NCBI GenBank assembly: GCA_028684915.1
Contig: JAQUEZ010000102.1
Span: 1 to 19,856 of the forward strand
DNA: 19,856 bases
Reading direction: 5' to 3'
DNA from: Desulfobulbus sp.
GTDB lineage: Bacteria; Desulfobacterota; Desulfobulbia; Desulfobulbales; Desulfobulbaceae
Made by a program: the position numbers and the translations under genes. The notes below the pieces were generated by a model. That model was not told the DNA's origin, made no database searches, and saw only the letters and a program-made list of their open reading frames with translations. Below, piece by piece: positions 7,694-15,129 of the stretch. Position 1 is the first letter of the stretch; every line of letters starts with the position of its first letter.

Positions 7694-7770
7694 GCCGATA
7701 TAGCTCAGTTTGGTAGAGCGGCTGATTCGTAATCAGTAGGTCACCGGTTCAAGTCCGGTTATCGGCTCCA
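7694..7770 (+). tRNA. tRNA-Thr (anticodon CGT)
   Basis: A complete cloverleaf can be read: acceptor GCCGATA (7694-7700) with TATCGGC (7760-7766), D stem GCTC/GAGC with AGTTTGGTA loop, anticodon stem GCTGA/TCAGT around TTCGTAA (anticodon CGT at 7728-7730, reading ACG), T stem ACCGG/CCGGT around TTCAAGT, discriminator T7767 and an encoded CCA at 7768-7770. The bases directly downstream look like the remains of an integrated element, so the 3' end of this gene may have been used as an attachment site. Confidence 0.95.
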
Positions 7771-7800
7771 AGCAATTACAGCTACTTACAGCACTATTCA

Positions 7801-7839
7801 CGACCAGCAGAGTATTCTGCTGGTCGCATATTGGTCGCA
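7801..7839. repeat. Perfect hairpin plus duplicated GGTCGCA heptamer
   Basis: CGACCAGCAGA (7801-7811) and TCTGCTGGTCG (7816-7826) are an 11-bp perfect inverted repeat with a GTAT loop. Overlapping it, GGTCGCA occurs at 7822-7828 and again at 7833-7839, one helical turn apart. No T-run follows, so it is not a simple terminator. Position between a tRNA 3' end and an excisionase-like pseudogene fits recombinase or excisionase binding sites of a former integrative element, which is inference. Confidence 0.6.
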
Positions 7840-7845
7840 CAAAAA

Positions 7846-8032
7846 TTATTGCGCGGTGCTCTCCTTCAAGTAACTTTGTTCCCATTCCTCGACAATAGAA
7901 ATCGGATAAAGCACACGTTTGCCGAATTTTTATAAATTTCGGACCGAATCCTTTCGTTGTCCAATTCTGCAAAGTACCCGGTGACATTCTTAGGCGTTGG
8001 GCTAGTTCTTGAGAAGTAAGATGTGTCCTTAG
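7846..8032 (-). pseudogene. Frameshifted helix-turn-helix (excisionase/AlpA-like) gene
   Basis: Reading leftward from 8032, one frame gives LRTHLTSQELAQRLRMSPGT and continues ..LQNWTTKGFGPKFIKI to base 7925. One base further on (extra base at 7924) the next frame continues GKRVLYPISIVEEWEQSYLK and ends ESTAQ stop at 7846. Joined, this is the pattern of small HTH proteins that act as excisionases or AlpA-type regulators (TSxELAxRLxMSxxTLxxWRxxGxGPxFxKIGxRVLYxxxDVEEWxxS). No start codon precedes it: an in-frame TAG lies in the repeat beginning near 8041, so the 5' end seems replaced by that repeat. A gene broken twice, probably the last coding relic of an element integrated at the tRNA. Confidence 0.75.
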
Positions 8033-8040
8033 AAAAAAAA

Positions 8041-8109
8041 TCGACCTCAGGGATGGCTAGGAAAAAAACGCTGCGACACAGAAGATCTAAGTTTTTACGA
8101 CGTCATCAT
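8041..8109 (+). repeat. Interspersed palindromic repeat, copy A (5' end truncated)
   Basis: Matches the reverse complement of copy B (9222-9309) and copy C (15431-15520). Shared blocks are GGATGGCTAGG-like at 8050-8061 and GTTTTTACGACGTCATCAT at 8091-8109, the latter a 19-base perfect match to copy B in inverted orientation. The outer half of the 5' terminal repeat (TGATGGACTCGTAAAA) is missing; the junction is with the HTH pseudogene. Confidence 0.75.
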
Positions 8110-8130
8110 CTCTCAAAAGGCCAAATAAAA

Positions 8131-8161
8131 AGGGGAGAGAGCTTAACACGCCCCCTCCCCT
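8131..8161 (-). terminator. Rho-independent terminator of the alpha/beta hydrolase gene
   Basis: On the minus strand AGGGGAG (8161-8155) pairs with CTCCCCT (8137-8131) and is followed by TTTTATTT. It lies about 50 bases after the hydrolase stop. A second, smaller hairpin GCCCGA/TCGGGC (8182-8199) lies closer to the stop but has no T-run. Confidence 0.65.
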
Positions 8162-8210
8162 ATTTTAGCTGCTGCCCTCTTGCCCGATTGCAGTCGGGCT
8201 AAGCAATTCC

Positions 8211-9134
8211 TTATTTGCCTGCCGCCGCCTTCCGTAAAAGGGAATAAACCGCCTGCTCCAAGGCCTGATTAAAGGCGTTTGGCTTGTCGAGCATGAGAAA
8301 ATGATCCCCGCCGGGAACGGTGATGGCCTCAAAGGATTTCATATGACGGCGGTTGGCCTCAAAATCAACCGGCCAAACATCACCGTTGACACAGACCACC
8401 GGCACCTTGATCCCATCAAAAACCCGGGCAATCCCGCCATTCACATACTCAAAGAGATACGCCTCCATGGATTCCATGGCAATGGAGGGCGGCGCCGATG
8501 ACATATCAGCCAGCACCCACTGCCGCACTGCGGGATCGGTACCGGGCCGAAACATGGTTCCGACAAAGGCGCGACTTTCCTTACGGAAGTCATCGATCAT
8601 CGGCGCCAGCATAGCCTCCGCCTCCTGGCGGCTGAGCGGATACTCGACATTCTCCAGGGTATCGACCCCGATCAGGCCAATAACCCGCTCCGGCATCATC
8701 CGCGCGGCATGGGCCACAATCTCGCCTCCCATGGAATGGCCGATGAGAATCACGGTCTTGCTGCCTACGGCCTCGACCACCGCACGCACATCCTCGGCAA
8801 AGGCACGCATGCTATAACACCTGCGGGTCATACCGGATTGGCCGTGTCCGGCAAGATCAAGCACCACCACCCGATACTTCTTGGCAAACTGATCAATCTG
8901 CATCCGCCAATAGCGCGAATCGCAGCTCCAGCCGTGAACAAACACCAACGTGGGCTCCCCTGATCCATACACTTCATAGGAAATGGGGGTGTTATCCCGG
9001 GAGAGCACAACCTGCGGTAAATTGGTCGCAGCAACGGCCGGTATGGCCATTGCCAGGACCAGCAGAATCCCCATGCACCATGAAAACAGCTGCCCCCACC
9101 GCATTAATAGTTTGACCCGCTCGTTCCTGATCAT
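8211..9134 (-). CDS. Exported alpha/beta-fold hydrolase
   Basis: 307 residues. A signal peptide (about 1-36, hydrophobic MGILLVLAMAIPAVA followed by AT) predicts export to the periplasm. The fold pattern is clear: oxyanion HGW (67-69), nucleophile elbow GHSMGG with Ser134, acid Asp252 in VNGD and His278 in GGDHF, which together make a full catalytic triad. The substrate (ester, lactone or similar) is not evident. Strong ribosome site GAGGAG six bases before the ATG. Monocistronic, with its own terminator at 8131-8161, and flanked by inverted copies of the interspersed repeat (8041-8109 and 9222-9309). Confidence 0.88.
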   Translation of the reverse strand: MIRNERVKLLMRWGQLFSWCMGILLVLAMAIPAVAATNLPQVVLSRDNTPISYEVYGSGEPTLVFVHGWSCDSRYWRMQIDQFAKKYRVVVLDLAGHGQSGMTRRCYSMRAFAEDVRAVVEAVGSKTVILIGHSMGGEIVAHAARMMPERVIGLIGVDTLENVEYPLSRQEAEAMLAPMIDDFRKESRAFVGTMFRPGTDPAVRQWVLADMSSAPPSIAMESMEAYLFEYVNGGIARVFDGIKVPVVCVNGDVWPVDFEANRRHMKSFEAITVPGGDHFLMLDKPNAFNQALEQAVYSLLRKAAAGK

Positions 9135-9221
9135 TTCTCGCTCCTCTAAAATTTTAAATAAGACCGTAACGGCCGACAGGTACGCTGTATTCCTCTATAC
9201 GCCAAATTTAACGAACCAAGC

Positions 9222-9309
9222 ATGATGACGTCGTAAAAACACTGCGCCTTGTATATCTGTGTTTTTACCTAGCCATCTCTGAGATGAGTACATTTTACGA
9301 GTCCATCAA
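9222..9309 (-). repeat. Interspersed palindromic repeat, copy B (most complete)
   Basis: An 88-base unit with near-matching terminal inverted repeats: ATGATGACGTCGTAAAAA (9222-9239) and, at the other end, the complement of TTGATGGACTCGTAAAA (9309-9293). Inside are perfect 10-bp arms GTAAAAACAC (9233-9242) and GTGTTTTTAC (9259-9268) with a 16-base loop. It occupies most of the 217-base gap between the hydrolase and the LysE-type gene. Oriented opposite to copies A and C. Confidence 0.8.
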
Positions 9310-9351
9310 GTATAATGGATGTTTTTCCAGCCTACCCGTTTTTGGGCATCC

Positions 9352-9990
9352 TTAGCTACGATGCTCCGCCAGGGCTAGTCGGATCCCCAAGCCGATAAAA
9401 ATCGAACCGAGAAAACGATCAAGCCAAAGCGACGCTCTTGGATGTTGACGAAAATAACCGGTGGTCCGGGCAGCGGCCAACACGAAAAAAGAATCGACCA
9501 CAATGGCCGTTCCAATCACCAAAAGGCCAAGAACCAGCAGTTGCAGCGAGACCGATCCATGCCCGGGACGAACAAACTGGGGAAGAAAGGCCATAAAAAA
9601 GATCGCCACCTTGGGATTGAGCACATCGATCAAGATACCCTGGCGAAAAGCCTGCCATGGACGGATTATTCTCGAATCCCTGTTTTTACGCTCAAAGGTT
9701 GTCCCGCCAGAACGCAGAGCCTGGATGCCCAGGTAAAAAAGATAGCAGGCGCCAATATACTTAACCAGCATAAAAGCGACGGCTGAGGTGGCAAGAATCG
9801 CCGAAAGCCCGAAGGAGGCCGCAGCCACATGCACCAGAGCTCCGGTAGAAACGCCGGCAGCCGAGGCAAGGCCGACCCGGGTTCCCTGGGTAACGGTTCG
9901 GGACAGGACGTACATCAGGTCTGGTCCGGGAGCGAGGTTCAAAGCCAGGGCCGCAGAAAAAAACACACACCAATAACTTACATCATTCAT
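9352..9990 (-). CDS. LysE/RhtB-family amino-acid (or metabolite) exporter
   Basis: 212-residue inner-membrane protein with about six hydrophobic segments. Family signatures: NLAPGPDLMYVLSRT at residues 18-32, GVSTGALVH, then KYIGACYLFYLGIQALRSG, and NPKVAIFFMAFLPQFV. Members export threonine, homoserine, lysine, leucine or other small molecules; the cargo cannot be told from sequence. Its ATG overlaps the stop of the DUF4824 gene by four bases, so it is the last gene of the leftward operon. No clear terminator is seen in the 42 bases before the repeat. Confidence 0.9.
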   Translation of the reverse strand: MNDVSYWCVFFSAALALNLAPGPDLMYVLSRTVTQGTRVGLASAAGVSTGALVHVAAASFGLSAILATSAVAFMLVKYIGACYLFYLGIQALRSGGTTFERKNRDSRIIRPWQAFRQGILIDVLNPKVAIFFMAFLPQFVRPGHGSVSLQLLVLGLLVIGTAIVVDSFFVLAAARTTGYFRQHPRASLWLDRFLGSIFIGLGIRLALAEHRS

Positions 9991-10853
9991 TCTTTTTTCT
10001 CTTCAGTTTGCGCCACTTGTAAGGCGCGAATACTTTCTATCCAAGGTTCATACTGCGAACCGTACACAACTTCAGCCTCATAGCGTGGCAGTTTGCTCTC
10101 TACGCTGTCGCGGTGATGCTCATGAAGAATACGATCCAGTTGTTGCCGTTGCTTCAGTGGCAGGTGCAACTTGGCCGGCTGCAATCCGCCAATCGTTCCT
10201 CGAGCCCAGAGACGACCGTTTTCTTTTTGATAGTGTACATCCACGATTCCGCGGGTGATGATGTATCGTCCCGCATCGCTATAGAGCTTATGCAACTGGG
10301 CCGCATCCTGGCCCGCATCAATCACAAAGAGACGGGAGCGTTCCCTTTCTTCGGCTCGAATTCGTTGTTTAGCCTGAAACCGGTTGGAAGATCCTGATTT
10401 ATCGCCGGGGTTCTGGCGCTGCTCTGCCTCAACCGCGGCGAGGGTACGCTCAGCTCTGCGGATGGCCTCACGATAGGCCGGACCACTGAATTCAAGCACA
10501 AAAAACACCTCCCGATCCAAAACCGGTTTTGCTCGGCGGTCGCCCAAGGGAAGGCCATTGGCAAATACAAAGCCTAACTCTTCAAGCTTCTTGCCGCTTA
10601 ACCAGGAGGGAGAATGGTCATCAACCGTGTTCCCCTCTCGTCCCAGGTTGCGCCAATGGATGCGCAGATCCACGCCACTGTTTTCCAGGGCCAGCCATTT
10701 GACATTAGGCACTTCCCGTTCGCTTAACCACAGACGGGCAACAGGAGTCTGGGACTGATTGTCGACCACCCGAGATAAAACCAGACTGTTCACCGCCGCC
10801 AGCAATACAAAGGCGGCGGCAAAAAGAAGCCGAGTCACCAGCGACTTATTCAT
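9987..10853 (-). CDS. DUF4824-family membrane-anchored protein
   Basis: 288 residues with one N-terminal membrane span (about 7-28) and a long soluble region, probably extracytoplasmic. Family-like features: LSEREV after the anchor, WLSGKKLEELGF, REVFFVLEFSGPAYREAIRRAERTL, a charged helical stretch (about 137-175), SRLFVIDAGQDAAQLHKLYSD, RYIITRGIVDV, and RYEAEVVYGSQYEPWIESI near the C-terminus. This matches my recollection of DUF4824, whose function is unknown and which is often encoded next to DUF2157 proteins, as here. Four-base overlaps on both sides (with the DUF2157 and LysE-type genes) indicate tight coexpression. Confidence 0.75.
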   Translation of the reverse strand: MNKSLVTRLLFAAAFVLLAAVNSLVLSRVVDNQSQTPVARLWLSEREVPNVKWLALENSGVDLRIHWRNLGREGNTVDDHSPSWLSGKKLEELGFVFANGLPLGDRRAKPVLDREVFFVLEFSGPAYREAIRRAERTLAAVEAEQRQNPGDKSGSSNRFQAKQRIRAEERERSRLFVIDAGQDAAQLHKLYSDAGRYIITRGIVDVHYQKENGRLWARGTIGGLQPAKLHLPLKQRQQLDRILHEHHRDSVESKLPRYEAEVVYGSQYEPWIESIRALQVAQTEEKKE

Positions 10854-11926
10854 AAGGCGGCCTCTGCCTTGCGACGGATGGAAACACCACGCATCCGTTT
10901 AAGAATCAGGAGCATGAGAATGGAGGTTAGGCCGATAAGCAAAAAAAACTGGTAGTTGGGCAACCACTCCCACCACCAGTCATAAAATTTAGTATAGAGG
11001 AGCAAGGTGAAAAAACCGTTGGCCGTGTTGACTACCTCGGGCCACCCATGAAACATTCCCAGGCCGATCATCGCTCCGGCCACCAAAAAGCCCACCACCT
11101 GATAGAACATCTCCACCATATCCGGATCATATTCAAGGTAACTGACCTGGCCCCAGTTGGCGAGAATCAGCACCGGCAGAAAATAAAGCAATAAGGCAAA
11201 GACTCGGTACAGTGCCGCAAATCCAGGGTACCAGCGATGGGGAATGAGTGAGAGGAGAAACAGGGCCAGGGCTGCAGGGAAAAAAGTCTCGGGTCGCTCG
11301 CCAAAGGAGAGCCAATAGCAGCCGCTCCAGGTTGCGGTCTGGGCGGAGAGGAACCCGGCAAAGCTGAGAACGCCCATGGCAAGCATGAAACGGCTTTGCG
11401 CACCGTAGGCCAGAAGCAGCGCAAAGATGGCCCAAATCAGCATCGCCTGTGGCCTGGGGGCGATATTAAAAATCTGGCCGAGCATGGACAGATCGAGCAC
11501 AAAACAAACCAGGGCGATCAAGGCAAAAAGTTTGGCAAAATAACCCGATTTCTCCAACCGAACCGCGCACAGGGTCAGGACCAGTGAAACAAAAGGCATG
11601 GAAACCAGCCACGTCACCTGGGTCTTGGTATCAAGCAACCCCCAGTACTGGAAGTAAAAAAAGAAGACCGAGGTTGCAAGCCCCATGGCACCCAAGGATG
11701 AGGTTATGCCCATACCAAGGCTGAGCTGTTTTTGCCGGCTGGTGGTATCGATATCAAAGCCAGCGGCCAGTTGGGCCAGTAGACGATGATGGTAACGACG
11801 GACTGCCTGCTCCTGCAATGGTTCAAGTGTCAGCACCTGCTCCTGACGCATGGTAGCCAATTCGGAACGAAACGCGGATACCTGATCTGCCCGTTGCTGC
11901 GCCTCTGTTTTGGATCCGATCTGCAT
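10850..11926 (-). CDS. DUF2157 domain membrane protein
   Basis: 358 residues. The N-terminal ~60 residues are cytoplasmic-looking and helical; then come about nine hydrophobic segments (roughly from 70 to 345) ending in a basic tail (LKRMRGVSIRRK). This fits DUF2157 predicted membrane proteins, for which no function is established. Excellent ribosome site (GAGGAGG) four bases before the ATG. 31 bases downstream of the carboxylesterase and overlapping the DUF4824 gene by four bases. Confidence 0.75.
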   Translation of the reverse strand: MQIGSKTEAQQRADQVSAFRSELATMRQEQVLTLEPLQEQAVRRYHHRLLAQLAAGFDIDTTSRQKQLSLGMGITSSLGAMGLATSVFFFYFQYWGLLDTKTQVTWLVSMPFVSLVLTLCAVRLEKSGYFAKLFALIALVCFVLDLSMLGQIFNIAPRPQAMLIWAIFALLLAYGAQSRFMLAMGVLSFAGFLSAQTATWSGCYWLSFGERPETFFPAALALFLLSLIPHRWYPGFAALYRVFALLLYFLPVLILANWGQVSYLEYDPDMVEMFYQVVGFLVAGAMIGLGMFHGWPEVVNTANGFFTLLLYTKFYDWWWEWLPNYQFFLLIGLTSILMLLILKRMRGVSIRRKAEAAL

Positions 11927-11957
11927 GCACCCTCCTCGTGCAGTGTTGTTCTAACCG

Positions 11958-12620
11958 CTATTTGTGCAAAAACCTTTGAAATGCTTGAGAAATATGGTCG
12001 ATCTGCTGCGGGCAGACCGAATGTTCCATGGGGTAGGTCCGAAACGCCACCGTATACTTCCGCTCTTGCAAAAATTCTGCAGCGCGGATACCCAGCGCCT
12101 GGGGGACGACGGGATCGTAGACGCCATGATGGATCTCTATCGGCAACTCCTGGTTTGCCTCGCTTAAGGTAATCGAGTCGCTGGTGGCAAAATAGGTCGA
12201 CATCGCAACCAGCCCGCCCAGAGGCTTGGGATGGCTGAGACTGACCTGATAGGCCACCGCACCTCCCTGGGAAAACCCGGCCAGAACAATACGGCGACTG
12301 TCAATGCCGCGCTCCAGTTCGCGATCGATAAAACGGTTGATGGCTGTAGCCGATACCAGTAACTGATCGGTATCGATTTTACGGTCGATATCCATCACCA
12401 GGATATCGAACCAGGCAGGCATGACGTAGCCGTTGTTGACTGTCACCGGCATTGAAGGAGCATGGGGGAAAATAAAGCGAATGCCCAACTCCGGCGGCAG
12501 GTTCAGCTCCGGAACAATGGGGGCAAAATCATACCCATCGGCCCCGAGACCATGGAGCCAGATTACAGTGGCATCGGGATTGGGGCGGGTTTCTTGTTCA
12601 ATGGCGGGCAAAAGTGTCAT
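11958..12620 (-). CDS. Serine carboxylesterase (phospholipase/carboxylesterase, acyl-protein-thioesterase-like)
   Basis: 220-residue cytoplasmic alpha/beta hydrolase without a signal peptide. Visible: WLHGLGADGYDF (oxyanion region, 21-32), FPHAPSMPVTVNNGYVMPAWFD, nucleophile GFSQGGA with Ser117, Asp169 in GVYDPVVP and His200 in PMEHSVCP. Length and motifs fit the small EstB/APT-like carboxylesterases that cleave short-chain or thio esters. AGAGG five bases before the ATG. First gene of the leftward operon with the DUF2157, DUF4824 and LysE-type genes. Confidence 0.92.
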   Translation of the reverse strand: MTLLPAIEQETRPNPDATVIWLHGLGADGYDFAPIVPELNLPPELGIRFIFPHAPSMPVTVNNGYVMPAWFDILVMDIDRKIDTDQLLVSATAINRFIDRELERGIDSRRIVLAGFSQGGAVAYQVSLSHPKPLGGLVAMSTYFATSDSITLSEANQELPIEIHHGVYDPVVPQALGIRAAEFLQERKYTVAFRTYPMEHSVCPQQIDHISQAFQRFLHK

Positions 12621-12673
12621 GGAAACCTCTGCAACAAGAGATAAAAGGGAAACTATCGGGGAAATTTAGTGGC

Positions 12674-12682
12674 ACTATAGCA
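12674..12682 (-). promoter_or_regulatory. Possible extended -10 promoter of the carboxylesterase operon
   Basis: On the minus strand TGCTATAGT (12682-12674) matches an extended -10 (TGnTATAAT with one mismatch), about 54 bases before the carboxylesterase ATG. No good -35 is seen at 16-18 bases. The rest of the 129-base gap to the response-regulator gene shows no clear terminator. Confidence 0.35.
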
Positions 12683-12749
12683 TAGCTCCATAGAAATGCC
12701 CACCAACGAGCTGAAGAAAAACAATAGGTTGCGAGGATAATTGCACCAA

Positions 12750-13421
12750 TCACCCCCAATCGGGTTCAAACTTATACCCAACACCATACACTGATCGAAT
12801 CAGATCGCATCCCGGAGAAGCCTGCTCCATTTTCCGCCGCAATTTTTTGATATGGCTATCAATGGTGCGATCGTTGACGATCCGCTGGTCGGGATACATG
12901 CGCTCCATGAGTTGATCCCGGCTGTAAATCCGGCCAGGCCTGACAACAAGAAAAGAGAGGAGCTTGAATTCCACGGCAGTGAGATCCAGAAGTTGGCCAT
13001 CGAGTCGAACCCGCATGGCCGGTTCATCGATGACCAAACTCGGCGTGGTCGATGTTGTCCCCACGGTCCTCCGTAATACCGCCTTAACCCGGGCCACGAC
13101 CTCCCTGGGACTGTATGGCTTGCAGATATAGTCATCTGCACCCAATTCCAAGCCGAGCAGACGATCGATTTCCTCGACCCGCGCCGTGACCATGATGATC
13201 GGCACCTGGGAAAACTTACGGATATCCTTACATATCTCCATACCATCCCGGCCGGGAAGCATGAGATCAAGCAAGATCAAATCCGGTGGATCCTGGCGCA
13301 CCAGGGAGGCTACGCCAGTCCCTTCGGCCAACCAGTGACTGGTCATGCCGCTGGCACTCAGATAATCGACCAGCAACGAGGCCAAACGCTCTTCATCTTC
13401 AACAATGAGAATATGGGGCAT
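12750..13421 (-). CDS. baeR: OmpR/PhoB-family response regulator, BaeR-like
   Basis: 223 residues: receiver domain (1-120) with acidic pocket Glu8-Asp9, phosphoacceptor Asp52 in LLDLMLPGRDG, the MVTA Thr and Lys101 in CKPYS; then a winged-helix DNA-binding domain (about 128-222) with RTIDSHIKKLRRKMEQ and IRSVYGVGYKFEPD. The C-terminal part closely follows E. coli BaeR, which activates efflux genes under envelope stress. Encoded eight bases after the sensor kinase, so the pair is an operon. MacAB-TolC-type genes lie nearby on the other side of the kinase and are plausible targets. Confidence 0.88.
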   Translation of the reverse strand: MPHILIVEDEERLASLLVDYLSASGMTSHWLAEGTGVASLVRQDPPDLILLDLMLPGRDGMEICKDIRKFSQVPIIMVTARVEEIDRLLGLELGADDYICKPYSPREVVARVKAVLRRTVGTTSTTPSLVIDEPAMRVRLDGQLLDLTAVEFKLLSFLVVRPGRIYSRDQLMERMYPDQRIVNDRTIDSHIKKLRRKMEQASPGCDLIRSVYGVGYKFEPDWG

Positions 13422-13429
13422 TTTTCAAC

Positions 13430-14941
13430 CTATCCGTTCATTGGCAGTTCAATGGTGATCTGTAGCCCACCCAGAGGAGAAGCGGATGCCTGAATGCGGC
13501 CGCCGTGTGCCTCGACAATGGATTTGCACAGGGCCAGCCCCAACCCGGCTCCACCGCGGGCCCGATTGCGTGAACCCTCAACCCGGTATAACCGATCAAA
13601 GACCCGCGCCAAAGATATGGCCGGAACCCCCGGTACGGAGTCTGAAAAGGTTAGCTGGTGATGGGTTTTGCCGGCCACCAGGATAACCTTCAAGCAACCA
13701 CCGGCATCCGTGTAACGCAGGGTGTTCTGCAGTAGGTTGGCCAGCAGTTGCCGCAAGCGCTCACTATCGCCCCAAAGCAACACCCCGGATACCGGGCCGG
13801 TATAATCCAAGCCCAGCTGGTGAGCCGTGAACTGTTTGCGCGAGGATTCCACGGTCTGCGCCACCAACTGCGCCCAGTCCAGTTCGGCCTTGCGGTACGT
13901 CATGGCACCGATATCAGCCAAAGACAGCTCATAGAGGTCTTCCACCAGACGACCTAAGTGAAGAATCTCGCCATGGAGAACGTCCATGGTTTGGGCATTT
14001 AAAGGGCGAACCCCGTCCTGGACCGCCTCAACCTCGCCGCGAAGCACCGCCAAAGGGGTACGCAGCTCATGGGAGATATCCGCCACCCAACGCCGGCGCA
14101 GTTGTTCGTTACTCTCAAGCGTTTGCGCCAACTGATTAAAATCGCGGGCCAGCTGCCCCAATTCATCGCCACTGCCTGTGGGTACACGAATAGCATACTC
14201 GCCGGAAGCCAGACGATTGGTCGCCTTGGCCAGAGTCATAATCCTCCGGACCATCCGGCCCGCCAGGGGCAGGGACAGCAACGCCGCTCCGGCTGCAATA
14301 CAGAGCGCGGTCAAGAACAGAGTTTGATGTTGCTCACTGACAAAATGACGAATGCGCAGATCATTGAGAATCTGTGGCGGCACTAACCCCAGAGCGCCGA
14401 TCGTTTTTCCTCCGACCTTCAGCGGCAACAGATAGGGGTCTGTTTTCCAAGGGCCGGTTTGGCCTTGCAACTGGAGATTATCCTTATCAAAAAGAAGAGC
14501 ACGCTGTTCAAAATCACGCCGAAACCTGAGCGGAGGAGGTGGCGGTAAATCCAAATCAAGTGCGGGACCGTGCTTCTCAAGCAGATTCCCCAGACGACGA
14601 TGGTGATTCTCCCGACGATGCGCTTCCTTGTCTTTATCATGATCGTCCTCATGATGGCGGGAATCAACTGAGCTCAAATCCTCTGTGCCGTCGACCAGTA
14701 CCACCCAGGAGGTCGCGTCCTCTTGGAGAAAGCCCCAGCTGCCATTGAGCGCATACAGGTTTTGCAGGCTCTGGGCCAGCCCCTGCAACCGTTCTTTTTC
14801 CACAGCGTGGATGTAACGAAAGGCTCCCCGCTCAAAACTGACCCTGGTGATGACGAACATACTGATGATGACACAGCAGATCGCCGCAAAAAAGGCAAAA
14901 AACAATCGGTAACGAATACCAAGATGCAACGAAAAACGCAT
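13430..14941 (-). CDS. baeS: BaeS-like sensor histidine kinase with His/Asp-rich periplasmic insertion
   Basis: 503-residue inner-membrane kinase. TM1 about 13-32, periplasmic sensor 33-206, TM2 about 207-229, HAMP about 226-280, dimerisation helix with phosphoacceptor His291 in ISHELRTPLAVL, N-box LANLLQNTLRYT, then SDSVPGVP, FDRLYRVEGSRNRARGGAGLGLAL and VEAHGGRIQASASPLGG. The DSxPGV variant of the G1 box and the last block closely follow E. coli BaeS. Odd feature: residues 94-117 carry six His (96, 97, 101, 108, 113, 114) and many Asp/Glu, followed by a PPPPP run (133-137). Start at 14941 because AGGAGG lies seven bases upstream; a 17-codon upstream extension has no support. Confidence 0.9.
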   Translation of the reverse strand: MRFSLHLGIRYRLFFAFFAAICCVIISMFVITRVSFERGAFRYIHAVEKERLQGLAQSLQNLYALNGSWGFLQEDATSWVVLVDGTEDLSSVDSRHHEDDHDKDKEAHRRENHHRRLGNLLEKHGPALDLDLPPPPPLRFRRDFEQRALLFDKDNLQLQGQTGPWKTDPYLLPLKVGGKTIGALGLVPPQILNDLRIRHFVSEQHQTLFLTALCIAAGAALLSLPLAGRMVRRIMTLAKATNRLASGEYAIRVPTGSGDELGQLARDFNQLAQTLESNEQLRRRWVADISHELRTPLAVLRGEVEAVQDGVRPLNAQTMDVLHGEILHLGRLVEDLYELSLADIGAMTYRKAELDWAQLVAQTVESSRKQFTAHQLGLDYTGPVSGVLLWGDSERLRQLLANLLQNTLRYTDAGGCLKVILVAGKTHHQLTFSDSVPGVPAISLARVFDRLYRVEGSRNRARGGAGLGLALCKSIVEAHGGRIQASASPLGGLQITIELPMNG

Positions 14942-15129
14942 AGCAGATCCTCCTGCCCTTCTCCCTACCACATCACCGGACCCGGAATCCACACTTGCGC
15001 TTGCATCGCCCTAAATTTCCTTTTTTTCTCCACATTTTTTGCAAAGTCGCAGGGTAGATTGTCCGCATAGAGTCGACAAGCAAGCCTTTACCCATGCACC
15101 TAATATCCACTCCAAGCAAGGAGAATCGA
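14942..15129. promoter_or_regulatory. Divergent intergenic region between the sensor kinase and the small periplasmic protein
   Basis: 188 bases that must hold promoters for the two-component system (leftward) and for the small periplasmic protein (rightward). T- and A-rich tracts lie at about 15014-15050. I cannot assign -35/-10 boxes or a regulator repeat with confidence. As the shared upstream region it is the obvious place for autoregulation. Confidence 0.4.

Noticed and set aside
7733..7987. Single 84-residue minus-strand frame ending inside tRNA-Thr
   Set aside because: Only its first part is HTH-like; after base 7924 it leaves the true frame and runs through the hairpin into the tRNA. 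The two-frame pseudogene explains the sequence better.
8182..8199. GCCCGA/TCGGGC hairpin as terminator of the hydrolase gene
   Set aside because: Short stem with no T-run on either strand; the hairpin at 8131-8161 with a T-run is the better terminator.
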